The position numbers were made by a program, and so were the translations under genes. A DNA stretch of 64,000 bases from contig NZ_LMNI01000010.1 in NCBI RefSeq assembly GCF_001422925.1, forward strand, positions 478,778-542,777. Reading direction: 5' to 3'. Each line of letters begins with the position of its first letter. Position 1 is the stretch's first letter. Positions 7,972-16,600 of this stretch are shown in pieces. The DNA comes from Microbacterium sp. Leaf288 (GTDB taxonomy: Bacteria; Actinomycetota; Actinomycetes; Actinomycetales; Microbacteriaceae). The notes under the pieces are model-generated. The model did no database searches, had not been told where the DNA came from, and worked only from the letters and a program-made list of their open reading frames with translations.

Positions 7972-8652
7972 TCAGGCGTCGACGTCGGCGGGCTCGCGGT
8001 GCTCGGACCACACCTGCCGCACGATCTGCGCGAAGGCCTCAGCGGGCTGCGCACCCGACACTCCGTACTTGCCGTCGATCACGAAGAAGGGCACCCCGTT
8101 GATGCCGTAGGCCGTGGCCTGCGCCTGGTCGGCACGCACCGCGTCGAGGTAGCGGCCGCTCTCGAGGGCCTCCCGGGCGGCGTCGGCGTCGAGTCCGGCA
8201 TCGGTGGCGAGGTCGACCAGTTCGTCCTGTCGCCCGAGGTGGCGCCCTTCGGTGAAGTACGCGGCCATGAGGCGCTCGGCCAGCTCGTGCTGGCGGCCGT
8301 GCTCCTTCGCGAAGTGCAGGAGCTCGTGGGCCTTCACGGTGTTGGTGTGCTTGAGGAGGTCGAACCGGTACTCCAGCCCGGCGTCGGCGGCGACGCCGGT
8401 CACGCGCTCGAGCATCTGCTGCACCTGCGCGCGCGGCATGCCCTTGTGCTTCGCGAGGAAGTCGAGCTCATCGCCCTCGAAATCGACGGGCGTGTCGGGC
8501 GACAGCTCGAACGAGTGGTACGTCACCTCCACGGCGGGGGCGTCGTCGTCCGCGGATGCCGCGGCCAGTCCGTTCTCGAGGTTGCGCTTGCCGATGTAGC
8601 ACCAGGGGCAGGCGATGTCGCTCCACACGTCGATCTTGATGGCGTCCGTCAT
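7972..8652 (-). CDS. DsbA family oxidoreductase (FrnE-like)
   Basis: The 226-residue thioredoxin-fold protein has the redox motif CPWC (Cys15-Cys18) in VWSDIACPWCYIGKR. A central helical insertion and the C-terminal cis-proline loop GINGVPFFVIDGKYGVSGA complete the fold. No signal peptide is present, so it acts in the cytosol, as do FrnE/polyketide-type DsbA relatives. ATG 8652 is chosen because the upstream open frame is Cys/Pro/Arg-rich noise. It is 64 bp downstream of the membrane protein gene on the same strand. Substrate unknown. Confidence 0.9.
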   Translation of the reverse strand: MTDAIKIDVWSDIACPWCYIGKRNLENGLAAASADDDAPAVEVTYHSFELSPDTPVDFEGDELDFLAKHKGMPRAQVQQMLERVTGVAADAGLEYRFDLLKHTNTVKAHELLHFAKEHGRQHELAERLMAAYFTEGRHLGRQDELVDLATDAGLDADAAREALESGRYLDAVRADQAQATAYGINGVPFFVIDGKYGVSGAQPAEAFAQIVRQVWSEHREPADVDA

Positions 8653-8716
8653 GCTGAGGACAACCGCGCGCGTCCGCGCATCTATTCCGCCGAATGCGTC
8701 GGTCCGGTGCGGATGC

Positions 8717-9733
8717 TCAGGGAACGGGCGGATCGGCGTCGGGCACGAACCGGAACCGCACCCGCACGTCGTCGTACGGCACCACCAGGGTCGAGGCATC
8801 CGGCGACCAGGCGTCGGGTACGAGGTAGAGGCGCCCGCCACCCTGCGCGAGCAGCCTCAGCCCGAAGTATCGGTATGCGAACGTCTGCGGCGAGGCCGCG
8901 GGATCTTCGACGGATGCCTCGTCCCCGAGCTGCTGGAAGGTGATGGCGTCGTTGCCCGGATAGAGCCGCTCGGGGGTGTCGAGCACGACGGCGGGGAGCG
9001 TCGTGAGGTCGGCGGCGAGCGAGCGGGCCTGCCCGAGGCCCCACCACTGCGCGATGGTCGCTGTCGACCAGAACGTGCCGGCGATCATCACCAGGACGAG
9101 GAGCACGACGACGCCTCGCCCGCCGCTCGAGCGGTCGAGGGCGCGCACGGTGGCCGAGGCGTAGGCCGCGAGGCCCGCGCCGATCGCGAGGAACAGCGGG
9201 GTGAGGAGCCGGCCGTATGTCCATCCCGGCAGGAACGGCACGAGGAAGGCCAGGACGAGGCCCGCGAGGATGAAGCCGATCCCGGTCCAGGCGAGGATGC
9301 CGATCACACGCCGTTGCGCGGGGCGCTCCTGGGCCAGCAGCCATTTCCGCAGGGCGCGATGGCCGAGGATCGCGGCGGCGGCGAGCAGGGTGAGGACCAT
9401 GACCGGGATGAACAGTGCGCCGGGGCTGCGCATCACGAACTCCTGCGAGCTCAGCCCGATGATGTCGACGTCGACGCCGAAGTACCGGAAGAACTCGCGC
9501 GTCGACACGTAGCCGAAGTAGAAGAGCAGCGCGGTGACCAGGGTGAGCGGAGCCACGAAGGAGGAGAGGAAGCCCATCCACTTCTCGAAGCCGAGCCCGG
9601 GGTCGACCCGCAGCGGCTCCTCGGCCGTCGGCGCGGAGGGCCCGGCGGGTGCGGGGGCGCCGTGGCCCGCGGCATCCGCTGCTGTCGGGGCCGGAGGTTC
9701 GGGCGATGCTGCGGCAGGCGGGTGAGCTGCCAT
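8717..9733 (-). CDS. Multi-pass membrane protein, function unknown
   Basis: The 338-residue protein starts with a Pro/Ala-rich cytoplasmic stretch of about 45 residues. About six hydrophobic helices follow (for example FVAPLTLVTALLFYFGYV, ALFIPVMVLTLLAAAAILG, IGILAWTGIGFILAGLVLAF, GVVVLLVLVMIAGTF). The C-terminal ~100 residues are extracytoplasmic and beta-rich, with PDASTLVVPYDDVRVRFRF near the end. No named family is recognised. Its ATG overlaps the stop of the upstream lipoprotein gene by one base (TGATG), so the two are translationally coupled and probably work together at the membrane. Confidence 0.75.
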   Translation of the reverse strand: MAAHPPAAASPEPPAPTAADAAGHGAPAPAGPSAPTAEEPLRVDPGLGFEKWMGFLSSFVAPLTLVTALLFYFGYVSTREFFRYFGVDVDIIGLSSQEFVMRSPGALFIPVMVLTLLAAAAILGHRALRKWLLAQERPAQRRVIGILAWTGIGFILAGLVLAFLVPFLPGWTYGRLLTPLFLAIGAGLAAYASATVRALDRSSGGRGVVVLLVLVMIAGTFWSTATIAQWWGLGQARSLAADLTTLPAVVLDTPERLYPGNDAITFQQLGDEASVEDPAASPQTFAYRYFGLRLLAQGGGRLYLVPDAWSPDASTLVVPYDDVRVRFRFVPDADPPVP

Positions 9734-10485
9734 CAGCCGTCCACCTCTGTGGTGGGCGTGTCGGAGGGCTGCGGCTCCTGCTGCTGATCCGGGTCCTCGA
9801 CCTGCTCCTGGTCCTGCTCGGCGGACGGTTCCGGGTCGTTGACGACGATCGGGGGTCCCGGGTCGACCTCGCGCGCCGCGACCTGGTCGCAGATCTGGGC
9901 GGTCGGGCAATCGAGAGTGCCGCGGAAGCTGATCGTGGTGCCGTCTTGGAAGTCGCCGCCGGGGCGCAGGACGAGGCTGCAGAAGATGCCGGACTCGTTC
10001 GCCGCGACGAGCATGCCGAGGCAGGAGCGGTCCGCGCCGCGGGTTCCGCAGACGCCGCCGTCGACCCGCAGGCCGGGTCGATCGGTCACCGCGTTCTCGA
10101 ACGTGAAGCTGACGCCGTCCGGCACCGCGTCGCCGCCCCAGAACACCGCGATCGTCTTGCACCAGACCCCCGGCTCGAGGACCTCGGCGGTGCCCTGGTC
10201 GCCGTAGGCCGGTCCGCCGTACTGGGCGACGGGGCCGGTGCGGACGCGGTCCTGGGCGGGATCCTCTCCGCCGTCGGAATCCGCCTGGCCCTGGTCCTCA
10301 CCGCCGGTGTCGGTCTCCCCTTCGGCCGAGGCCTCTTCGGTGGCGTCGGTGGACGGGGAAGGGCTTGCCGTCGTCGTGCGCCCCGCGTCCTCGGTGGTCA
10401 CCGGCGTCCCGCAGCCCACCAGAGCGAAGGCCGCGACAAGGCTCAGGATCGCGGCGAGGCCCACCCGAGGCCCTGACAGCGCCAT
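9733..10485 (-). CDS. Secreted lipoprotein, function unknown
   Basis: ATG 10485 (MALSGPRVGLAA) gives 250 residues. An upstream in-frame ATG at 10509 is the alternative. The signal peptide ends in the lipobox LVGC. The next ~60 residues are a Thr/Ser/Glu/Asp/Gly-rich linker (EETEG/GGEDQGQADSDGG style). A small domain with paired cysteines follows (VWCKTIAVFWGG, GGVCGTRG, RSCLGM, IFCSLVLRPGG, LDCPTAQICDQ), probably disulfide-stabilised. The C-terminus is Asp/Glu/Gln/Pro-rich. It forms a coupled pair with the downstream membrane protein. No family is recognised. Confidence 0.7.
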   Translation of the reverse strand: MALSGPRVGLAAILSLVAAFALVGCGTPVTTEDAGRTTTASPSPSTDATEEASAEGETDTGGEDQGQADSDGGEDPAQDRVRTGPVAQYGGPAYGDQGTAEVLEPGVWCKTIAVFWGGDAVPDGVSFTFENAVTDRPGLRVDGGVCGTRGADRSCLGMLVAANESGIFCSLVLRPGGDFQDGTTISFRGTLDCPTAQICDQVAAREVDPGPPIVVNDPEPSAEQDQEQVEDPDQQQEPQPSDTPTTEVDG

Positions 10486-10576
10486 GACGCGCCTCCTGAC
10501 CGGCCGCATGCGCGGCTCACGTCAATGATGAGGGCGCGAGGGCTCGCTGGATACCCCGTCGGACGCAGACGTGAGA

Positions 10577-11389
10577 TCAGGATGTGGCGGCGTCGGGGGC
10601 GTCCACGGCGCCGCCGAATCGGCGATCACGTCCGAGGTAGGCATCGATGCCGTGCCACAGGTCCTCCCGCGTGAAGTCGGGCCAGAGCGTGTCGAGGAAC
10701 ACGAACTCCGCATACGCCGATTCCCACAGCAGGAAGTTCGAGGTGCGCTGCTCGCCGCTCGACCGCAGGAACAGGTCCACATCCGGCATGTCCGGGCGGT
10801 AGAGGCGTCGCTGGATCAGCTTCTCCGACACCGCCGAGGGCTTCAGCCGGCCCGCCGCGACGTCGTCGGCGATCGAGCGCATCGCATCGACGAGCTCGAT
10901 GCGGCCGCCGTAGTTCACGCACATCGTGAGGGTCAGTGCGTCGTTGCCGGCGGTCAGCTGCTCCGCGAACTGCAGCTCCTTGATGACGCTCCCCCAGAGG
11001 CGCGGTTTGCGGCCGGCCCACTGGATGCGGACGCCCCACTCATTGAGCTGATCGCGCCGACGGTGGAGCACGTCGCGGTTGTAGCCCATGAGGAAGCGCA
11101 CCTCTTCGGGCGAGCGCGACCAGTTCTCGGTCGAGAACGCGTAGACCGACAGGTGCTTCACGCCCGCCTGGATGGCGCCGGCCACGACGTCCAGCAGCGC
11201 GGCCTCGCCCGCCTTGTGCCCCTCGATGCGGGTGAGACCCCGGCGATTGGCCCAGCGGCCGTTGCCGTCCATCACGATGGCCACGTGGTTCGGCACGGCA
11301 CCGCGGGGGTACTCCGGCGGGTAGACGCCGGTCCAGTCGAGCGGGCGGTACGGCACCGCGTCGCGGTGCGTGTAGGGCTTCGGGGTCAC
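10577..11389 (-). CDS. uppS: Isoprenyl diphosphate synthase (undecaprenyl type)
   Basis: This 270-residue cis-prenyltransferase condenses isopentenyl units onto a farnesyl-type primer, giving the lipid carrier for peptidoglycan and wall polymers. Signatures are visible: [17 protein letters not shown] (catalytic Asp41), the helical [20 protein letters not shown], and the C-terminal [18 protein letters not shown]. The start is the GTG at 11389, which overlaps the recO stop as GTGA. The longer open frame has an Arg-rich non-homologous N-terminus. The recO-uppS order is the usual actinobacterial one. Confidence 0.94.
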   Translation of the reverse strand: MTPKPYTHRDAVPYRPLDWTGVYPPEYPRGAVPNHVAIVMDGNGRWANRRGLTRIEGHKAGEAALLDVVAGAIQAGVKHLSVYAFSTENWSRSPEEVRFLMGYNRDVLHRRRDQLNEWGVRIQWAGRKPRLWGSVIKELQFAEQLTAGNDALTLTMCVNYGGRIELVDAMRSIADDVAAGRLKPSAVSEKLIQRRLYRPDMPDVDLFLRSSGEQRTSNFLLWESAYAEFVFLDTLWPDFTREDLWHGIDAYLGRDRRFGGAVDAPDAATS

Positions 11390-12129
11390 CTGGTGCCTTC
11401 CTGCGGGGCTGCCGAGACATGGGAGAGCGAACGGATGCCGCGCTCGAGGTGCCACTGCGCGTAGGCCGCGATGAGACCCGAAGCGGCGGCGGTCGACCCC
11501 GGCGACGCGGCATCCACCGCGTCCCACTCCCCCGCCATCAGCGACTGCAGGAGCGACACCGTGGCGGCGTCGACGCGTGCGGCCCCGGTCGGAGCGCAGT
11601 CGCGGCAGACGATGCCGCCCTGCTGGGCGACGAACGTGTCGTGGGGGCCGCGGCGACCGCAGAGCGCGCATTCGCCGAGGCCGGGCGCCCAGCCCGACAG
11701 CGCCATCGCACGCAGCAGGTAGGAATCCAGCACGCTGCGCGAGGCATGCTCGCCGCGCGAGAGGGCGCGGAGCCCTCCGACGAGGAGCAGGTACTGCTGG
11801 GGCGTGGCCTCGGCCTCGTTGAGGCGATCGGCCGCCTCGACCATCGCGTGCGCGGAGGTGTACCGGTCGTAGTGGGCGACGATCTCGGCGCCGTAGGAGC
11901 CGAGCGATTCGGCCTGCTGGACGATGTCGAGCGAGCGCCCCTGGTACAGCTGCACATCGGCGACCATGAAGGGCTCGAGGCGTGCGCCGAACCGCGACGA
12001 TGTGCGCCGCACCCCCTTCGCGACGGCGCGCAGCTTGCCGTGACGGCGGCTGAGCATCGTCACGATCCTGTCGGCCTCCCCCAGCTTGTGGGTGCGCAGG
12101 ACCACGACTTCATCGCGGTAGGTGGGCAC
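11386..12129 (-). CDS. recO: DNA repair protein RecO
   Basis: The 247-residue protein acts with RecR in loading RecA onto SSB-coated DNA in the RecF pathway. The N-terminal OB fold is recognisable ([20 protein letters not shown], then [24 protein letters not shown]). The C-terminal helical part carries a zinc finger, Cys154/157 (CALC) and Cys175/178 (CRDC). The start is GTG, with the -10-like GATAAT six bases upstream, so a leaderless message is likely. uppS follows with a 4-base overlap. Confidence 0.94.
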   Translation of the reverse strand: MPTYRDEVVVLRTHKLGEADRIVTMLSRRHGKLRAVAKGVRRTSSRFGARLEPFMVADVQLYQGRSLDIVQQAESLGSYGAEIVAHYDRYTSAHAMVEAADRLNEAEATPQQYLLLVGGLRALSRGEHASRSVLDSYLLRAMALSGWAPGLGECALCGRRGPHDTFVAQQGGIVCRDCAPTGAARVDAATVSLLQSLMAGEWDAVDAASPGSTAAASGLIAAYAQWHLERGIRSLSHVSAAPQEGTR

Positions 12130-12135
12130 GGGTCA

Positions 12136-12141
12136 ATTATC
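12136..12141 (-). promoter_or_regulatory. Leaderless-type -10 box of recO-uppS
   Basis: On the minus strand GATAAT ends exactly 6 nt before the GTG start of recO. The expected -35 region (about 12159-12164) reaches into a large palindrome. Confidence 0.55.
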
Positions 12142-12161
12142 CCTGCGCACCCGTCCGATCG

Positions 12162-12198
12162 GGCGGCACGGCCCGCGGGTGGCGCGGGCCGTGCCGCC
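12162..12198. repeat. 16-bp perfect palindrome between divergent promoters
   Basis: Arms 12162-12177 and 12183-12198 are perfectly complementary around a 5-nt spacer (GGTGG). It lies between the -10 boxes of recO (minus) and the beta-helix lipoprotein gene (plus), and both expected -35 regions touch its arms. It may be an operator shared by the two promoters or a relic terminator. Confidence 0.6.
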
Positions 12199-12209
12199 GG
12201 CCATGCCGC

Positions 12210-12215
12210 TAGGCT
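12210..12215 (+). promoter_or_regulatory. Leaderless-type -10 box of the beta-helix lipoprotein gene
   Basis: TAGGCT ends 7 nt before the GTG at 12223. No ribosome-binding site is visible, which supports a leaderless transcript. Confidence 0.45.
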
Positions 12216-12222
12216 CCGCAAT

Positions 12223-13512
12223 GTGATGCTGCCGCGTGCCGCCGCCGTCCTGGGCCTGGTCGGGGTGCTCTCTGGGTGCACCGCCGCGGAGACGCCCGGA
12301 CCGACGCCCACCGAAGACACCCGTGTGGCGGAGTGCGACGCGGCCGCGGCCGCCGTCTCGGACGCGGTTGCGGACGTCGTGGCCGGCTACGAAGGGCCGT
12401 TGGGTCCCGACGGATCGATGACAGCCGCGCCGGAGCCGCTGCCGAGCGCAACCCCCGACACCGAGGGGGCCGGCGACCCGCTCTCCGCCGCGGTCGCCGC
12501 GGCGCGGGAGACACGCGAACGCCTCGGCTGCGACGCCGACCGCTTCGAGGACCAGCTGCAGACAGGGCTCGACCAGGTGCGTCCGGAGGGCTCGATCGCG
12601 ACCGCCGTCTGGCGCAGGGTCTCGGCGACGCTCCTCGGGCGCATCCCCGCGGACACGACGGAGCGCACGCTGGAGACGGGCGAGGATCTCGCCGAAGTCG
12701 TCGCCCAGATCCCCGAGGGCGGAACCCTCGTGCTGCCGGCGGGGACGGTGGAGGCGGACGACACCGTCGTCCTCCTCGACGGCGTGACGCTGCGCGGCGC
12801 CGGTCGGGACGCCACCGTCCTGCGCTCCTCGGCGTCCGACGCCGCCGTCCTGATCGCCGCGACCGGTCTGGTGCAGGTGGTCGACATGACGGTCGAAGTC
12901 GCGGGTCCCGATCCCGCATCGGCCGTCGTCGCCGGTCCGTGGGCGTCGCTCGTGCTGCGCGGCGCGCGGGTGGCGGGCGCGACCATCGCCGACGGCATCG
13001 GCGGTGCGGGCGTGTATCTGTCCGCCGGCGCGGACGACGTCACCGGCGAGCAGACCACGCTCGAGGTGACCGACACCCTGTTCGAGCGGAACGCGTGGGC
13101 GGGCCTCGCGGTGACCGGCCGGCACCGCGTGAGCATCGAAGCCTCCCGGTTCGCCGGCAACGGCGAGGTGGGACTGCTGTTCATGGACGCGACCAGCGGC
13201 TCGGTGCGCTCGAGCACGTTCGCCGACAACACGGTCGGGGTCGCGATCGCCGGCACATCATCGCCGACACTGTTGTCGACCACTGCGAGCGGTGGGTCGG
13301 TCGCGTTGCAGACGGACGATTCCGCGGCTCCCACGGTGGACGGGATGGACATCGGCGGCGCGACCACCGCGGCCGTGATCCTCGGGGGCGAGTCGGGGGG
13401 ATGGATCGGCGGCGTGGCCTGCCATGACGTGCCGTTCGGCATCGTGGTCTCCAGCGGCGCCGCACCGACGATGGGACCGAATTCCTGCGCGCTGAGCCAG
13501 GGCGGCTCCTGA
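12223..13512 (+). CDS. Lipoprotein with predicted right-handed beta-helix
   Basis: The GTG at 12223 (or the adjacent ATG at 12226) gives about 429 residues. A lipoprotein signal ends in VLSGC (Cys19). Residues ~25-140 are Ala/Thr/Pro-rich and probably partly helical. From about residue 160 the protein has pectate-lyase-like beta-helix features: IPEGGTLVLPAGTVEADDTV, GVTLRGAGRDATVLRSS, then repeated short strands such as SIEASRFAGNGEVGLLFMD and SSTFADNTVGVAIAG. Such folds occur in polysaccharide lyases and in surface binding proteins, and no catalytic set can be read. It is 165 bp upstream of the giant gene on the same strand and may be a surface partner of it (inference). Confidence 0.72.
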   Translation: MMLPRAAAVLGLVGVLSGCTAAETPGPTPTEDTRVAECDAAAAAVSDAVADVVAGYEGPLGPDGSMTAAPEPLPSATPDTEGAGDPLSAAVAAARETRERLGCDADRFEDQLQTGLDQVRPEGSIATAVWRRVSATLLGRIPADTTERTLETGEDLAEVVAQIPEGGTLVLPAGTVEADDTVVLLDGVTLRGAGRDATVLRSSASDAAVLIAATGLVQVVDMTVEVAGPDPASAVVAGPWASLVLRGARVAGATIADGIGGAGVYLSAGADDVTGEQTTLEVTDTLFERNAWAGLAVTGRHRVSIEASRFAGNGEVGLLFMDATSGSVRSSTFADNTVGVAIAGTSSPTLLSTTASGGSVALQTDDSAAPTVDGMDIGGATTAAVILGGESGGWIGGVACHDVPFGIVVSSGAAPTMGPNSCALSQGGS

Positions 13513-13531
13513 GAGCCAAGACCCCGGCGAC

Positions 13532-13569
13532 AGCTTCGCGACACGCCGGCGAGCTTTCGCGACACGCCG
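13532..13569 (+). promoter_or_regulatory. Tandem operator-like direct repeat upstream of the giant gene
   Basis: AGCTTCGCGACACGCCG (13532-13548) and AGCTTTCGCGACACGCCG (13552-13569) are near-identical copies spaced 20 bp apart, about two DNA turns. They share the core TTCGCGACACGCCG and end about 29 bp before the candidate -35 box, where an activator or repressor could bind. The regulator is unknown. Confidence 0.5.
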
Positions 13570-13597
13570 TAGAAGTCCAGATGTTTGAGGATTTTGC

Positions 13598-13627
13598 TTG
13601 TACGCGATCCGAGGTCGGTGCCATACT
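13598..13627 (+). promoter_or_regulatory. Candidate promoter of the giant gene
   Basis: TTGTAC (13598-13603) and CATACT (13622-13627) are separated by 18 bp and resemble -35/-10 boxes. Transcription from about 13634 would give a 44-nt leader. The A/T-richness of 13580-13605 stands out from the surroundings. Confidence 0.45.
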
Positions 13628-13637
13628 CGGCGACGTC

Positions 13638-13661
13638 GACCCCACTTCGGGTGGTGGGGTC
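13638..13661 (+). other. 5'-UTR hairpin of the giant gene
   Basis: GACCCCAC (13638-13645) pairs perfectly with GTGGGGTC (13654-13661) around an 8-nt loop. It ends 6 nt before the GGGGGG ribosome-binding site (13668-13673). It could stabilise the 37-kb message or modulate initiation. Confidence 0.45.
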
Positions 13662-13677
13662 AGGCGTGGGGGGAATC

Positions 13678-16600
13678 GTGCCGTCGGGGGCCGCTGAATC
13701 GAGTGCGCGCAAGAGCGCCGCTCTTCGGCGCGCGCACGGTGCCGGCTCCGCCGCCATCGCCGCCCTCGTGAGCGTCGCTCTCGTCGTCGCCGGCGTCGCA
13801 CCCGCACATGCCGCCGCCCCGGAGCCCCCCGCGGTCGAGCGAGCGCCGGCGGCGCAGACAGCTCCCGCAACGACTCCCGCGCAGACCCCGGCCGAGATCA
13901 TCCACCTGCGCGACGCCGAGGTCGTCGTCGTCCAGGTGCTGCCCCGCGACGAGGCTCGCGCAGCGCTCGATTCCGTCTTCGCCGCTCAAGAGGACCGGCG
14001 CACGGAGGCGGCTCGTCGCGAGCGCGTCGTGCGTGCGCAGCAGAGCGCGTATGTCACGGAGCTGGCCGTGGCCCAGCAGGCCGCGCAGGCCCAGGCGGAA
14101 GCGGATGGGAAGCTGCAGGAGGCGCTCGCGGCGCTCGCCAAGGCACTCTCGACGAGCCAGTGCACCACCGTCGGCGGGACCAACGGGCAGCCCGCGTCGA
14201 TCTCGTGCCCGATGGAGAACGGCGATGCGACGATCTCCGGCGACGACGGCGCGGGAGTGACGACGCCCCCGCCCACACCGACGCCGACGCCGACCCCGCC
14301 GCCTGCGGCCGAGGAGGACGACGCCGCGCAGCCCATGACCGCGTCCAGCGCGCCCGGCGACCCCGTCGGCCCCGACCAGTTCCTCGGCGCGGGCGCGCTC
14401 GCAGGCGCCCTGGCGCAGGTCCTGGGCGAGTGGGCGAACACCGGAGCGGACGTCTCGGGCATCACCGCGTCCGTCGGTTCGCTGCCGGACGGCCGCCTCG
14501 GCGAGGCATCCGGTCGCACGATCGTGATCGACGATGACGCCGCCGGCTGGGGCTGGTCACGCATGGACCTCCTCACGGTCGTGCGACACGAGGTCGGACA
14601 CGCGCTCGGCGCCGGCCACGGCGGCGGGCTCATGGCCGAGACGCTGTCGCCCGGTGAGAGCCGGGGCGTGGACGCGTCGATCCTCCCCGCGCCCGAGCCC
14701 CCTGCACCGGCGGAGCCCGCCCCGGCGGAGCCCGCACCGGCGGAGCCCGCACCGGCAGAGGTGCCCGCGCCGGTGGTCGAGCCGACGGCAGAGGCGCCGG
14801 CCGCGCCCCACACCGTGGAGCCGTCCGCCGACACGCCGCCCACCGACGCGACGACGCCGGAGATGTCGGCGCCGCCGACCGCGGCCGGCCTCGGCTGGAC
14901 CGTGGCCGACGGCACCGCGACCCTCGCCCTGACCGCGGCCGAGGCCGCAGCCGGCGGCATCGCCCTCGTCGGAGGGCGGATCGTCTTCACCTCCGGCTCC
15001 GGCGCGACCGTCGCCGTCGAGGCGCAGGGGCTGACCCACGTCGTCGTGCGCGGCGTCGACGGCGCCGCGTCGTTCACCGTCGACCTCACCGGCATCGCGG
15101 GACTCGCGCTCGCGATCGACGGGGCGCTCGACGCGCTGCTGGTGAAGGGCCTCCCGGCTGCTGTCGTGCTGTCGGGCGCGCCCGCCCGGCTGCGGCTGGA
15201 CGCCGTGGTCGCGAGCCTGACCTTCCTCGCCCCGCGTGTGGCGGCGCTGATCACCGGCCGCAGCGCCGTGGCCGTCGACGGTGCCGTCGTCCTTCCGGGG
15301 GCTGACCTCATGATCCAGGCGCGATCGATCACGGTGCGCTCCGGCGCGTCGGTCGACACGACCGGCACCGACCGCGACGGAGCGATCACGTTCCTCGCGA
15401 GCGACACGAGCACGCACGGAGAGGATGCCGCTGCCTCCGTCACCGTCACGGGCGCGCGGCTCTCCGGCGGCGAGGTGACGCTGCGCGCCGACTCGACGGA
15501 TGCGACAGGCCCGTGGTCGTCGTCGTCCGCAGGAGTCGCGGTGGTGGACTCCGCCATCTCGGCGACCGGCGACGTGCTGCTCAGCAGCTCCTCGACGACC
15601 GCCTCCTCCGCGAACGGCTTCGCAGCCCTGGTGAAGAACCAGTCGTCGGCCGTGACGCGCGTCGGCGGCAGCACCTCGATCACCACCCCCGGCAGCGTCC
15701 GCATCGAAGCGCGCAATGCCGCATCCGCGAGCGCGATCGCCGCAGGGGGCGCCGGGATCGGACTCGCCGAGGCAGACGTCGTGCGGCTCACTCATGCCGT
15801 CGTCGAGGGCGATCAGTCGATCACCGCGGCGCGGCTCTTCCTGCTCGCGACCGCCGCGGGATCGCTGCGCGTGGTCGCGGCCGGCACCGGTGGCTCGACC
15901 CCCGCGCAGTCCGAGCTCAGCGGGGCGGCGCTCGCGGCGAACCCGCACGCGGGAGCGGTCGCCGTCGGCCGCGCGTTCCTCGAGACCATCGCGCGATTCG
16001 CCCCGTCGGCGAAGGTCGATCTCGACGACACGCAGGCGACGGTCCAGGCGGACTCGTCCATCGACGCCACCGCGGAGGCCGCCGACGGGATCACGGCTCT
16101 CGTCGTGCGCGAGGTGTCAGGCGCCGCGGTCGGCGAAGGAGCCGAGCTGAGCGGCGTCTCAGATCTCACCGTTCGCGCCACCGCGCGCCACGCCGTCGCC
16201 GCTGACGGCGGCGCGGGATGGGCGCTCGTCTCGTCGACGGCGCTCACCTCGGCCTCGATCGACGGCGGCTCGCCGCTCACGGTCGCCGGCGACCTCTCGC
16301 TCCGCGCCGAGCAGACGGCGACCGTCCGCGCCACCGGCGCGGGTGCCGCCCTCGCCCTTGGTGTCCACGACGCCAGCGTGCGACTGGCGCGCGGCGCCGA
16401 TGTCGCCGGGGCGGTGGAGCTCGCCGCGGTCGGGCGGTCGGACGCCACGGCCATCGTCGCGACAGGTCGTGCCGGTGCACCATCGACCGCGGTGTCGGTG
16501 CTCGCAGGCCTCGGCGGGGCGACGGCGTCGCTGCCCGCGCTCGCCCCGACCGCTGTTCCCGTCCGCGCCTTCGGCGGCGTCGCGATCGCCGCGACGGTCA

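Noticed and set aside
10516..10575. Inverted repeat CTCACGTC...GACGTGAG downstream of uppS
   Set aside because: The 8-bp arms are separated by 44 nt with no T-run, so neither a terminator nor an operator can be supported.
13504..13517. Small hairpin over the stop of the beta-helix lipoprotein gene
   Set aside because: Five base pairs without a T-tract; chance occurrence is likely in this GC-rich sequence.
13585..13677. Upstream TTG start extending the giant protein by 31 residues
   Set aside because: It lacks a ribosome-binding site, runs through the promoter-like and hairpin sequences, and would place the signal peptide internally. GTG 13678 has a strong SD and a proper N-terminus.
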